A stretch of 6,950 bases of DNA from Treponema sp. (GTDB lineage: Bacteria; Spirochaetota; Spirochaetia; Treponematales; Treponemataceae), in contig JAFPCT010000093.1 in the NCBI GenBank assembly GCA_017390125.1, forward strand, positions 1 through 6,950, written 5' to 3'. The notes beneath the pieces were generated by a model. It did not search any database and had not been told where the DNA came from. It saw nothing but the letters and a program-made list of their open reading frames with translations. The position numbers and the translations under genes were made by a program. This document shows positions 1-5,391 of the stretch, in pieces (positions within the stretch are counted from its first letter, which is position 1; each line of letters opens with the position of its first letter).

Positions 1-105
1 GAAAAAGGTAATTTTACAAAGAGCACCACATATACAGTTTCAAGAAAATTTGGAACAATATTAAATGAAATGACTTCCATGAGCGAAGCCGTTTACGAAT
101 ACTAG
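1..105 (+). CDS. C-terminal end of an unrecognised protein (5' truncated by window)
   Basis: An open frame runs from base 1 to a TAG at 103-105 and gives the last 34 residues of a protein, ending in EAVYEY. The piece is polar and probably partly helical (FGTILNEMTSMSEAVYEY), with no motif I recognise. It ends only 18 bases before the next start codon, which suggests co-transcription with the LysM protein gene. It could also be a chance open frame. Against that, a downstream gene with its Shine-Dalgarno just after the TAG is the usual operon arrangement. No function is proposed. Confidence 0.6.
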   Translation, partial: EKGNFTKSTTYTVSRKFGTILNEMTSMSEAVYEY

Positions 106-123
106 GAAAGCACAGAGGTCAAC

Positions 124-1719
124 ATGAAATCAATTGGTATCAAACAGGCTGACGGTTCCTTTTACCCGATTCTGGAAGAAGGCGTTCCTGGAAAAAAATC
201 CCTTGGACTTATAACTGCAAAGGACAACCAGACCCGCGTAATCGTAGACATTTACCGTTCTGACAACGGCACGATGGAAGACGCTGACTACGTTGATTCC
301 CTGCAGATAGATAATCTTGTTGCCCATGCAAAGGGCAGCTCTGAAATCAATCTGAAAATCGGACTTGATGAAGAGGGCAAACTTACAGCCGAGCTTGTTG
401 ACCCAGAGACAGGTGCAGTAAGCAACGCAGACGTAACTCTTGTAACCCGAACTCTTGAAGAACGGCTTGCCCCGTCTGAATTTGATCTTGCAGCTCCAGA
501 AGAGCCTGCAGAAACAGAATTTGCAGACGAGACAGAAGAATCTGAAAGTTCCGAAAATGAAAGTTCCGGGGCAGTTGCTGCCGGTGCCGTTGCGGGCGCT
601 GCAGCAGGTGGTCTTATGGCCGCTGCATTGCGACAGCAGGAAAAAGCCGAGCCGGAAGAAGAGCAGCAGGAAACTGCGGAAGAATTTTCAGAGGAAACAG
701 TTGAATCAAGTGATGCAACACAGGGCGAGACAAAAATAGACGATTTTGACCTGCCTGACTTTGATATGGGCGGCCCGGCACCGCTGGATGAATCTTCGGA
801 AACTGCCGATGCACCTGCGGAAGAAAGCGCGCCTGCTGCAGCAGACGACGATTTTAGCCTGCCTGACTTTGGCGACGACACAACTGAAAAGCCGGCTGAA
901 GAAAGCGCGCCTGCCGCAGCAGATGACGATTTTAGCCTGCCTGACTTTGGCGACGATACAACTGAAAAGCCGGCTGAAGAAACTGTTTCTTCTGATGATG
1001 AGTTTGATCTGCCTGATTTTGATACAAATGCTGATACAACAGAAGCCTCTTCTTCTGATTCAGACTTTGACTTTAATTTTGACAGCGACACAGAATCTGA
1101 TTCTTCCCCTGCAGAAGATTTCTCTGCCGATGATATTCCGGATGAACCGGCTCCAGATTCAACGCTTGAAATGATGAAGCATTCAAGCGCCCTTAAATTT
1201 GACAACCTTTATGACAAAGAAACTATGGATGGCAATCCTTCCGTAGAAGACGAGGAGGAGGAAGTGAGCTCCAAGACAAAACTTCCTGTAATTATCTGCA
1301 TAGTATGCGCCATAATCTGTCTCATCTGTGCAATACTGGTGCTTTTTATAGTGCCGTCAAAATACAACCTTCTGCATAAAAAGCCGGCAGAAAAACCAGT
1401 GGAAGTTGTTCAGCCTGTAGAAGTTGAAGAACCGGAACCTGAGCCAGAGCCGGAACCAGAGCCTGAGATTGTTGAGGCAAAGGAAGACGAGATTGTTGTT
1501 GTTGACGAACCGGAAAAAATCGTTCCGGAGCCGCCGAAGGAACCAGAAGTAAAACCGGAAGATATCACCTACAAAATCAAGTGGGGTGACACTCTCTGGG
1601 ATATTGCTGATGCCTATTACAAAAATCCGTGGAACTATAAGAAGATTGCACGGTACAACGGCATTAAGAATCCTGACTACATTATTTCCGGAACATACAT
1701 TAAGATCCCGGCAAAATAA
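124..1719 (+). CDS. Membrane-anchored LysM protein with N-terminal Hsp70 substrate-binding-like domain and acidic LPDF-repeat region
   Basis: Domains in order, seen in the 531-residue translation. Residues 2-114 follow the Hsp70/DnaK beta-sandwich substrate-binding domain: an SIGIKQADGSFYPIL start, a TAKDNQTRVIVDIYRSDNG block (DnaK has STAEDNQSAVTIHVLQGER) and an IGLDEEGKLTAELVDPETG block. There is no ATPase domain. Residues 115-380 are very acidic and Ala/Ser/Asp-rich, with four FxLPDF motifs (LPDF at 210, 246, 272, 296) and an Ala/Gly-rich hydrophobic patch at 150-169. Residues 387-410 form a strong transmembrane helix carrying four cysteines. A Pro-Glu stalk (about 420-480) leads to a LysM domain at 481-529 (WGDTLWDIADAYY, YNGI, YIKIPAK). 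LysM domains bind peptidoglycan, so the likely topology is N-terminus cytoplasmic and LysM periplasmic. The start is set by AGAGG at 114-118, five bases before ATG. LysM and the helix are firm; the Hsp70-like assignment was made by eye. Its physiological role is unknown; a link between cytoplasm and cell wall is inferred. Confidence 0.93.
   Translation: MKSIGIKQADGSFYPILEEGVPGKKSLGLITAKDNQTRVIVDIYRSDNGTMEDADYVDSLQIDNLVAHAKGSSEINLKIGLDEEGKLTAELVDPETGAVSNADVTLVTRTLEERLAPSEFDLAAPEEPAETEFADETEESESSENESSGAVAAGAVAGAAAGGLMAAALRQQEKAEPEEEQQETAEEFSEETVESSDATQGETKIDDFDLPDFDMGGPAPLDESSETADAPAEESAPAAADDDFSLPDFGDDTTEKPAEESAPAAADDDFSLPDFGDDTTEKPAEETVSSDDEFDLPDFDTNADTTEASSSDSDFDFNFDSDTESDSSPAEDFSADDIPDEPAPDSTLEMMKHSSALKFDNLYDKETMDGNPSVEDEEEEVSSKTKLPVIICIVCAIICLICAILVLFIVPSKYNLLHKKPAEKPVEVVQPVEVEEPEPEPEPEPEPEIVEAKEDEIVVVDEPEKIVPEPPKEPEVKPEDITYKIKWGDTLWDIADAYYKNPWNYKKIARYNGIKNPDYIISGTYIKIPAK
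814..969 (+). repeat. Two tandem 78-bp in-frame repeats (26-residue LPDF unit)
   Basis: Bases 814-891 and 892-969 encode the same 26 residues twice (unit starts PAEESAPAAADDDF and contains LPDFGDDTTEK). By my count they differ at five of 78 positions, all synonymous. A third copy begins at 970 (PAEE) but diverges at once. The near-identity points to a recent duplication by slippage or unequal recombination. Copy number may vary between strains. Confidence 0.9.
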
Positions 1720-1738
1720 TAGTAATAAACCAGTTAAA

Positions 1739-1776
1739 ATCCGATTGCGGATAATTCCAAAATCGGATATTTTTTT
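1739..1776 (+). terminator. Intrinsic terminator after the LysM protein gene
   Basis: ATCCGATT (1739-1746) pairs perfectly with AATCGGAT (1761-1768) across a 14-base loop, and a run of seven T follows at 1770-1776. The 5' arm can alternatively form a smaller hairpin, ATCCG-ATTG-CGGAT (1739-1752), which would exclude the terminator stem. The T run ends only nine bases before the ATG of the lytic transglycosylase gene. Confidence 0.75.
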
Positions 1777-1785
1777 GTATATAGT

Positions 1786-3849
1786 ATGAAAATGTTAAAA
1801 AAGTTTTTGCCTTTGTTCCTTGTTTCATTTTCTTTTTTATTTTGCAATTGTGCAAGGAACAACGCATACTATTACGTCGCTTTGAGAAAACAGAGTGAAG
1901 GCAAATTAATAGAAGCAAAAAGAAACTTTCAGAAAGCTATAAAAACATGTTCTCCCTATGTAGTCCGACTTTCAATGGAAAGCCTTACGGAAATCGGAAA
2001 TGTTCAGGAACGGCTTGAGGCATGCTCAAACCTTGTGGAAAGGTTCAAGGATGAAAATTCCATGCTCATTGCCGCAAAGCAGTATGTTGCCGCCGGAGAA
2101 TATTCGAGAACCATTCTGCTTACAAACGGAATTGATTACGAAAAATGCGGAAACAATCTTGCCTTTCTGCGTCTTGAGTCAATGCGAAAAAAAAACGACA
2201 CACGGTTCAACAAGGAAGTGTACACATGGTTCACTGTGCGTCCTCTTTCACAGGAGCATTACAGCCTGTACTGTACTCTCGCAAAGGAATCCCAGATTTT
2301 TATTGAGCCGGGTGCAGAAGACTTAAAGGCAGTAGCAGACTTCAGAACAGAAGTTTATAAAAGGAACTTCAAGGGTGCTTTTGAAATTTATTCTTCTTCA
2401 GAAGGAAAACTGCCCCTGATTCCCCAAATAGTTTCGGACATTGGAAAAGTATGCCTTTACGGAAGCGATTCTTACTATAAAAATGCTGTGGCCTTTGACG
2501 CCTTTGCAAAAAAACTTGCCGCACGGGATTCAGAATTCTACGCTCAGTTTTATGCAGCCCGTCTGTATGAAAAAACAGGAAATTATTTTTCTTATGCGGC
2601 AAACCGCTATAAGGCCGCAATGAAGTGTGCCGGATCCGACAGTCAGTATGACAATGCGCTCTGGTATCTTATGAACCTTGAGCTCAAGCGTTCTACAGAG
2701 AGGGGCATAAACTGTGCAAAACAGTACTGCTCAACCTGGCACAACGCTGAATATTTTGAGGACTTTTTTGACACTCTTACCCCTCTGATGCTTTCGGAAG
2801 GGCGCTGGAACGATTTCTATTCTCTTTACCGAGCCTTGGACGGATACGCCACTGATGACGTAACGGCCCGCTTTGCGTACATTTACGGCCGGCTCCTGCA
2901 GGAAAAACTTGCCATGCCGGTAGTTACTGATACCCACGGAAGCGAAGCAGAGGCTGCCTTCACACGGGCGCTTTTAAGCGGAAGCGAAATGTACTACAGG
3001 GTAATGGCAATCTCCAGGCTGGGTTTAGGCGGTCAGCGGGCAGAAGAAATCCTCTGCAGCAACAGGGTTTCGGAACAGCCGCAGGTTGATATGGAAGCCC
3101 AGGACATTCTTTTGAGCTATGCACAGTACGGCTTCCCGGAAAAAATCTATCCTATGTGGCAGCGGTTCAATGCAGAAGGAAAAGTCATCGGCTATGATGC
3201 AGGGCTGAAGGTTGCCGGATTTCTTAAGGACTGCGGAGAACTGCGCAACGTATATTATCCCCAGAGCCTTAGAATAGCGGCAAAAGTGATTGCAAAAAGC
3301 TCTCATTTCATTCACAAAAAAGATCTGGAGCTCCTGTATCCAAGGGATTACAGCGACCTTATTTCTGCAAAGTGCGCTGCATACGAAATTCCTGAAGAAA
3401 TATTCTATTCTCTTGTGCGCAGCGAAAGCTTTTTTGACGCCGGCATAGGAAGCTCTGCAGGGGCCGTGGGACTTTCCCAGCTTATGGGCTCAACTGCCGA
3501 TGATATTGCCCACCGCCTTAAATACGGTCAGTACGATTTGAAAAATCCTGCCGACAACCTGGAATTCGGGGCCTGGTATCTTTCAAACCTGTACGGCCGG
3601 CTGGAAAACCACTGGGTTCTGGCATTCTTTGCATATAATGCAGGAATAACTCCGGTGCGCCGCTGGAATAAAAGCTCAAAAATTGAATTCAACAACGTAA
3701 GGTCTTTGCCTTATGATCTGTTCCTTGAGACGATTCCATATTCAGAAACACGGCAGTACGGCCGCAAGCTTATAAGCGCCGCCGCAATGTACGCATGGCT
3801 TTATTACGGAAAAGAAGTGCTGGAAGAGGTTGAAATCCTAGTAAAATAA
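1786..3849 (+). CDS. Soluble lytic murein transglycosylase (Slt70-like, GH23), probable lipoprotein
   Basis: The enzyme would cleave the MurNAc-GlcNAc bond of peptidoglycan to leave 1,6-anhydroMurNAc ends, in the periplasm. The 687-residue protein begins with a signal sequence (MKMLKKFLPLFLVSFSFLF) followed by CNC. Cys22, with Asn at -1, fits the relaxed spirochete lipobox better than Cys20. Residues ~25-500 are helical and repeat-like (for example GKLIEAKRNFQKAIK), as in the superhelical body of Slt70. The C-terminal SLT domain (~530-672) has every expected motif: catalytic Glu547 in VRSESFF, GLSQLM at 562-567, NLEFGAWYL at 591-599, AYNAG at 616-620, and ETIPYSETRQYG at 648-659. Length is close to Slt70. 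There is no Shine-Dalgarno before ATG 1786 or the in-frame ATG 1792, and TATATAGT abuts the start. The gene sits just after a terminator, so its expression signal is unclear. The enzyme class is firm. Confidence 0.94.
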   Translation: MKMLKKFLPLFLVSFSFLFCNCARNNAYYYVALRKQSEGKLIEAKRNFQKAIKTCSPYVVRLSMESLTEIGNVQERLEACSNLVERFKDENSMLIAAKQYVAAGEYSRTILLTNGIDYEKCGNNLAFLRLESMRKKNDTRFNKEVYTWFTVRPLSQEHYSLYCTLAKESQIFIEPGAEDLKAVADFRTEVYKRNFKGAFEIYSSSEGKLPLIPQIVSDIGKVCLYGSDSYYKNAVAFDAFAKKLAARDSEFYAQFYAARLYEKTGNYFSYAANRYKAAMKCAGSDSQYDNALWYLMNLELKRSTERGINCAKQYCSTWHNAEYFEDFFDTLTPLMLSEGRWNDFYSLYRALDGYATDDVTARFAYIYGRLLQEKLAMPVVTDTHGSEAEAAFTRALLSGSEMYYRVMAISRLGLGGQRAEEILCSNRVSEQPQVDMEAQDILLSYAQYGFPEKIYPMWQRFNAEGKVIGYDAGLKVAGFLKDCGELRNVYYPQSLRIAAKVIAKSSHFIHKKDLELLYPRDYSDLISAKCAAYEIPEEIFYSLVRSESFFDAGIGSSAGAVGLSQLMGSTADDIAHRLKYGQYDLKNPADNLEFGAWYLSNLYGRLENHWVLAFFAYNAGITPVRRWNKSSKIEFNNVRSLPYDLFLETIPYSETRQYGRKLISAAAMYAWLYYGKEVLEEVEILVK

Positions 3850-3885
3850 ACGGAAATAATGTAATCTTTTCAGTATATTAGTATG

Positions 3886-3891
3886 AGAGGA
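3886..3891 (+). promoter_or_regulatory. Shine-Dalgarno that fixes the nfu start
   Basis: AGAGGA at 3886-3891 lies about five bases before ATG 3896. An upstream ATG at 3883 opens only a six-codon frame (MRGKYG) with no ribosome site of its own, so ATG 3896 is the start. Confidence 0.8.
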
Positions 3892-3895
3892 AAAT

Positions 3896-4174
3896 ATGGC
3901 TGATTTGGATATTGTAGACCGCGTAAAAGAAGCGATTGATATGTTCCGTCCGCAGCTACAGGCTGATGGCGGAGACATGGAATTTGTAAACATTGATGAG
4001 CAGAACAGAGTTCACCTTATTCTGAAGGGAGCCTGCGGCAGCTGCCCTATGGCAACAATGACACTGAAGATGGGTGTAGAGCAGTACATAAAGGATGCTG
4101 TACCGGAAATCACAGAAGTAGTGCAGGACAACAAGAATACTGATATTTCGCAGGATTTTTACGAAGGCTTCTAA
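3896..4174 (+). CDS. NifU C-terminal-domain (Nfu-type) Fe-S cluster scaffold/carrier
   Basis: This 92-residue protein is a stand-alone Nfu domain, which holds a 4Fe-4S cluster between the CxxC motifs of two subunits and passes it to apo-proteins in the cytoplasm. Visible hallmarks are the N-terminal helix ending RPQLQADGGDMEFV, the strand HLILKGACGSCPMA with Cys47 and Cys50, and the following helix TMTLKMGVEQYIKDAVPEI. The length is typical of a single-domain Nfu. It lacks the A-type N-terminal domain of E. coli NfuA and the N-terminal scaffold of full NifU. It starts 46 bases after the transglycosylase stop, with no terminator seen between. Its stop overlaps the likely ribosome site of slyD, so nfu and slyD probably form one transcript. 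The short tail DISQDFYEGF is not a family feature that I know. Confidence 0.93.
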   Translation: MADLDIVDRVKEAIDMFRPQLQADGGDMEFVNIDEQNRVHLILKGACGSCPMATMTLKMGVEQYIKDAVPEITEVVQDNKNTDISQDFYEGF

Positions 4175-4189
4175 GGAAAAATAGAAATT

Positions 4190-4744
4190 ATGAAAATCGC
4201 AAAGGACACAGTTGTAAAGATTCATTATACATTGCACGATGCAGAAGGAAATCAGCTTGATTCCTCTGAAGGAAAAGATCCGCTCCAGTACATTCACGGA
4301 AAAGGAATGCTTATTTCCGGACTTGAAGCAATGCTGGAAGGAAAAGAACCTGGTGCTAAATTCAAGGCTGTTATTGAGCCTAAGGACGCATACGGTGAAT
4401 ACAACGAAAAGATGGTTGTAGAAGTTCCGAGAAATCAGTTCGAGGCAGACACGCCGGTTGAAGTAGGAATGCAGTTCCAGGCTTCAACGGAAGACGGCCA
4501 GGTATGCATTGTCCGTGTAATTGAAGTTTCAGACGACAAAGTAAAAGTTGACGCAAACCACGAGCTTGCAGGAAAGCAGCTTACTTTTGATGTAGAAGTT
4601 GTAGATGTTCGGGAAGCTACAGAAGAAGAACTTTCCGGCATGGGCTGCGGCGGTTGCGGCGGCGGTTGCGGAGGAGATTGTTCCGGCGGATGCGGCGGAA
4701 ACTGCGACGGCGACTGTGAATGTGAGGGCGGCTGCGGAAAATAA
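4190..4744 (+). CDS. slyD: SlyD-type FKBP peptidyl-prolyl cis-trans isomerase with Cys-rich metal-binding tail
   Basis: The protein is a cytoplasmic prolyl isomerase/chaperone that also binds metal. The 184 residues track E. coli SlyD: MKIAKDTVVKIHYTLHDAEG at the N-terminus, the FKBP signature HGKGMLISGLEAMLEGKEPG (36-55), KDAYGEY, an insert-in-flap region at ~75-120, then NHELAGKQLTFDVEVV and REATEEEL (141-148). The tail (152-184) is Gly-rich with nine cysteines (153, 156, 160, 164, 168, 172, 176, 178, 182) and several Asp/Glu, but no histidine. E. coli SlyD has a His- and Cys-rich tail that binds nickel and supplies hydrogenase maturation. A Cys-only tail suggests soft metals (Ni, Cu, Zn) or iron-sulfur chemistry, which is inference. 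AAGGA at 4173-4177 overlaps the nfu stop but lies 12 bases from ATG, a rather long spacing. The gene is 15 bases after nfu. Confidence 0.95.
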   Translation: MKIAKDTVVKIHYTLHDAEGNQLDSSEGKDPLQYIHGKGMLISGLEAMLEGKEPGAKFKAVIEPKDAYGEYNEKMVVEVPRNQFEADTPVEVGMQFQASTEDGQVCIVRVIEVSDDKVKVDANHELAGKQLTFDVEVVDVREATEEELSGMGCGGCGGGCGGDCSGGCGGNCDGDCECEGGCGK

Positions 4745-4752
4745 ATTCCGCA
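4733..4752. terminator. Possible bidirectional hairpin between convergent slyD and aroK
   Basis: TGCGGAA (4733-4739) and TTCCGCA (4746-4752) form a perfect 7-bp stem with a six-base loop that contains the slyD stop codon TAA. It sits where two convergent genes meet, where a shared terminator is expected. Neither strand has a T run after the stem, so it may act only as a 3'-end-stabilising hairpin. Confidence 0.4.
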
Positions 4753-4759
4753 ATTACCG

Positions 4760-5332
4760 CTACAGATTCAGTGCCTGCTGAAGATTCTTGTAGTTGTCTT
4801 CTTTAGTTTCACCTTTCATCGGGACAATAATGTCTGCGATGGAAGAGTATATTTCCGTGCGTGAAGCATAGAATTTACTGAAAATTTCACGCACGTGCTT
4901 TTCATCCCTAGGCTTCATTTTATTAATATATGCAGGAAGTCCTTTCCATGTGCCGTCACTGAGCTGAGTTGCCTTTTTAAGGATGCGGTCACATGCAACT
5001 TCTTCCGGAACCTGAAGGTAAACAAATTCCCCCAAAGGGCGCAGATAATTTAATGCAGGAGCATTGTCGCAGATTCCACCGCCGGTGGAAATGACAATCT
5101 GCCGGTCAGCGTAGGTCTGTGCGATTTTACCGCAGACAGCTTCTTCTGCCGCCATGAATGCAACCGGACCTGCGTCCGTGTAGTACTGGCGTGCAGACTT
5201 CCCGGTATTTTTCTGAATTACGTCATCAATGTCAAAAAGAGGGCAGTCCAAAAGCGTTGCCAGAAAACGTCCCTGTGTTGATTTTCCGGAATGCTTGATT
5301 CCCATTAAAATATAAGATTTCTTAGCGCTCAT
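4760..5332 (-). CDS. aroK: Shikimate kinase-like P-loop kinase
   Basis: Shikimate kinase phosphorylates shikimate at the 3-OH with ATP in the chorismate pathway. The 190-residue protein has the family layout. A P-loop GIKHSGKST (11-19) is followed by FDIDDVIQKNTGKS, with Asp34 and Asp36 at the magnesium/shikimate-contact positions. Then come F59 and E63 after GPVAFMAAEE, the GGG strand ISTGGG (81-86), VYLQVP, and RTEIYSSIADIIV (158-170), which matches the C-terminal Arg-x-x-x-Tyr motif. Two expected arginines are absent. The shikimate-binding Arg of the FRxxE motif is Met60, and the lid region has DGTWKGLP in place of the usual RPLL. It may be a divergent AroK or a related small-molecule kinase. 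No other aro gene is in view. There is no Shine-Dalgarno before ATG 5332. The gene converges on slyD with 15 bases between. Confidence 0.8.
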   Translation of the reverse strand: MSAKKSYILMGIKHSGKSTQGRFLATLLDCPLFDIDDVIQKNTGKSARQYYTDAGPVAFMAAEEAVCGKIAQTYADRQIVISTGGGICDNAPALNYLRPLGEFVYLQVPEEVACDRILKKATQLSDGTWKGLPAYINKMKPRDEKHVREIFSKFYASRTEIYSSIADIIVPMKGETKEDNYKNLQQALNL

Positions 5333-5339
5333 ATAATTA

Positions 5340-5368
5340 AGTATAACTTGCTGAATTGCAAAAGTCCA
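5340..5368 (-). promoter_or_regulatory. Putative promoter for the shikimate kinase gene
   Basis: On the minus strand TGGACT (5368-5363) and TATACT (5345-5340) are separated by 17 bases. They match the sigma-70 consensus at four and five of six positions. Transcription would begin around 5333-5334, essentially at the start codon, which agrees with the lack of a Shine-Dalgarno. The site overlaps the divergent promoter on the other strand. Confidence 0.45.
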
Positions 5369-5384
5369 CGACCTGCGTTATTCT
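5356..5384 (+). promoter_or_regulatory. Putative promoter for the PrsW-family gene
   Basis: TTGCAA (5356-5361) and TATTCT (5379-5384), spaced by 17 bases, each match four of six consensus positions. The predicted start of transcription is about 5391, next to ATG 5392. The hexamers are only moderately good, so this is a weak call. Confidence 0.35.
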
Positions 5385-5391
5385 ATTTGCA

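Noticed and set aside
288..1205. Long minus-strand open frame (305 residues) opposite the acidic region
   Set aside because: It is Ser/Ala-rich because it reads the complement of GAA/GAC/GCA codons; it has no ribosome site and no domain, and the plus frame has clear LysM and membrane features.
3850..3895. TATATT at 3874-3879 as a promoter for nfu
   Set aside because: No matching -35 hexamer at suitable spacing; nfu may be transcribed from upstream.
3883..3903. Six-codon frame MRGKYG overlapping the nfu start, possible leader peptide
   Set aside because: No Shine-Dalgarno of its own, and the codons simply cover the nfu ribosome site.
5356..5391. TTG 5356 as the PrsW gene start
   Set aside because: No ribosome site, and the extra residues are not membrane or family sequence; the TTG also fits the -35 element.
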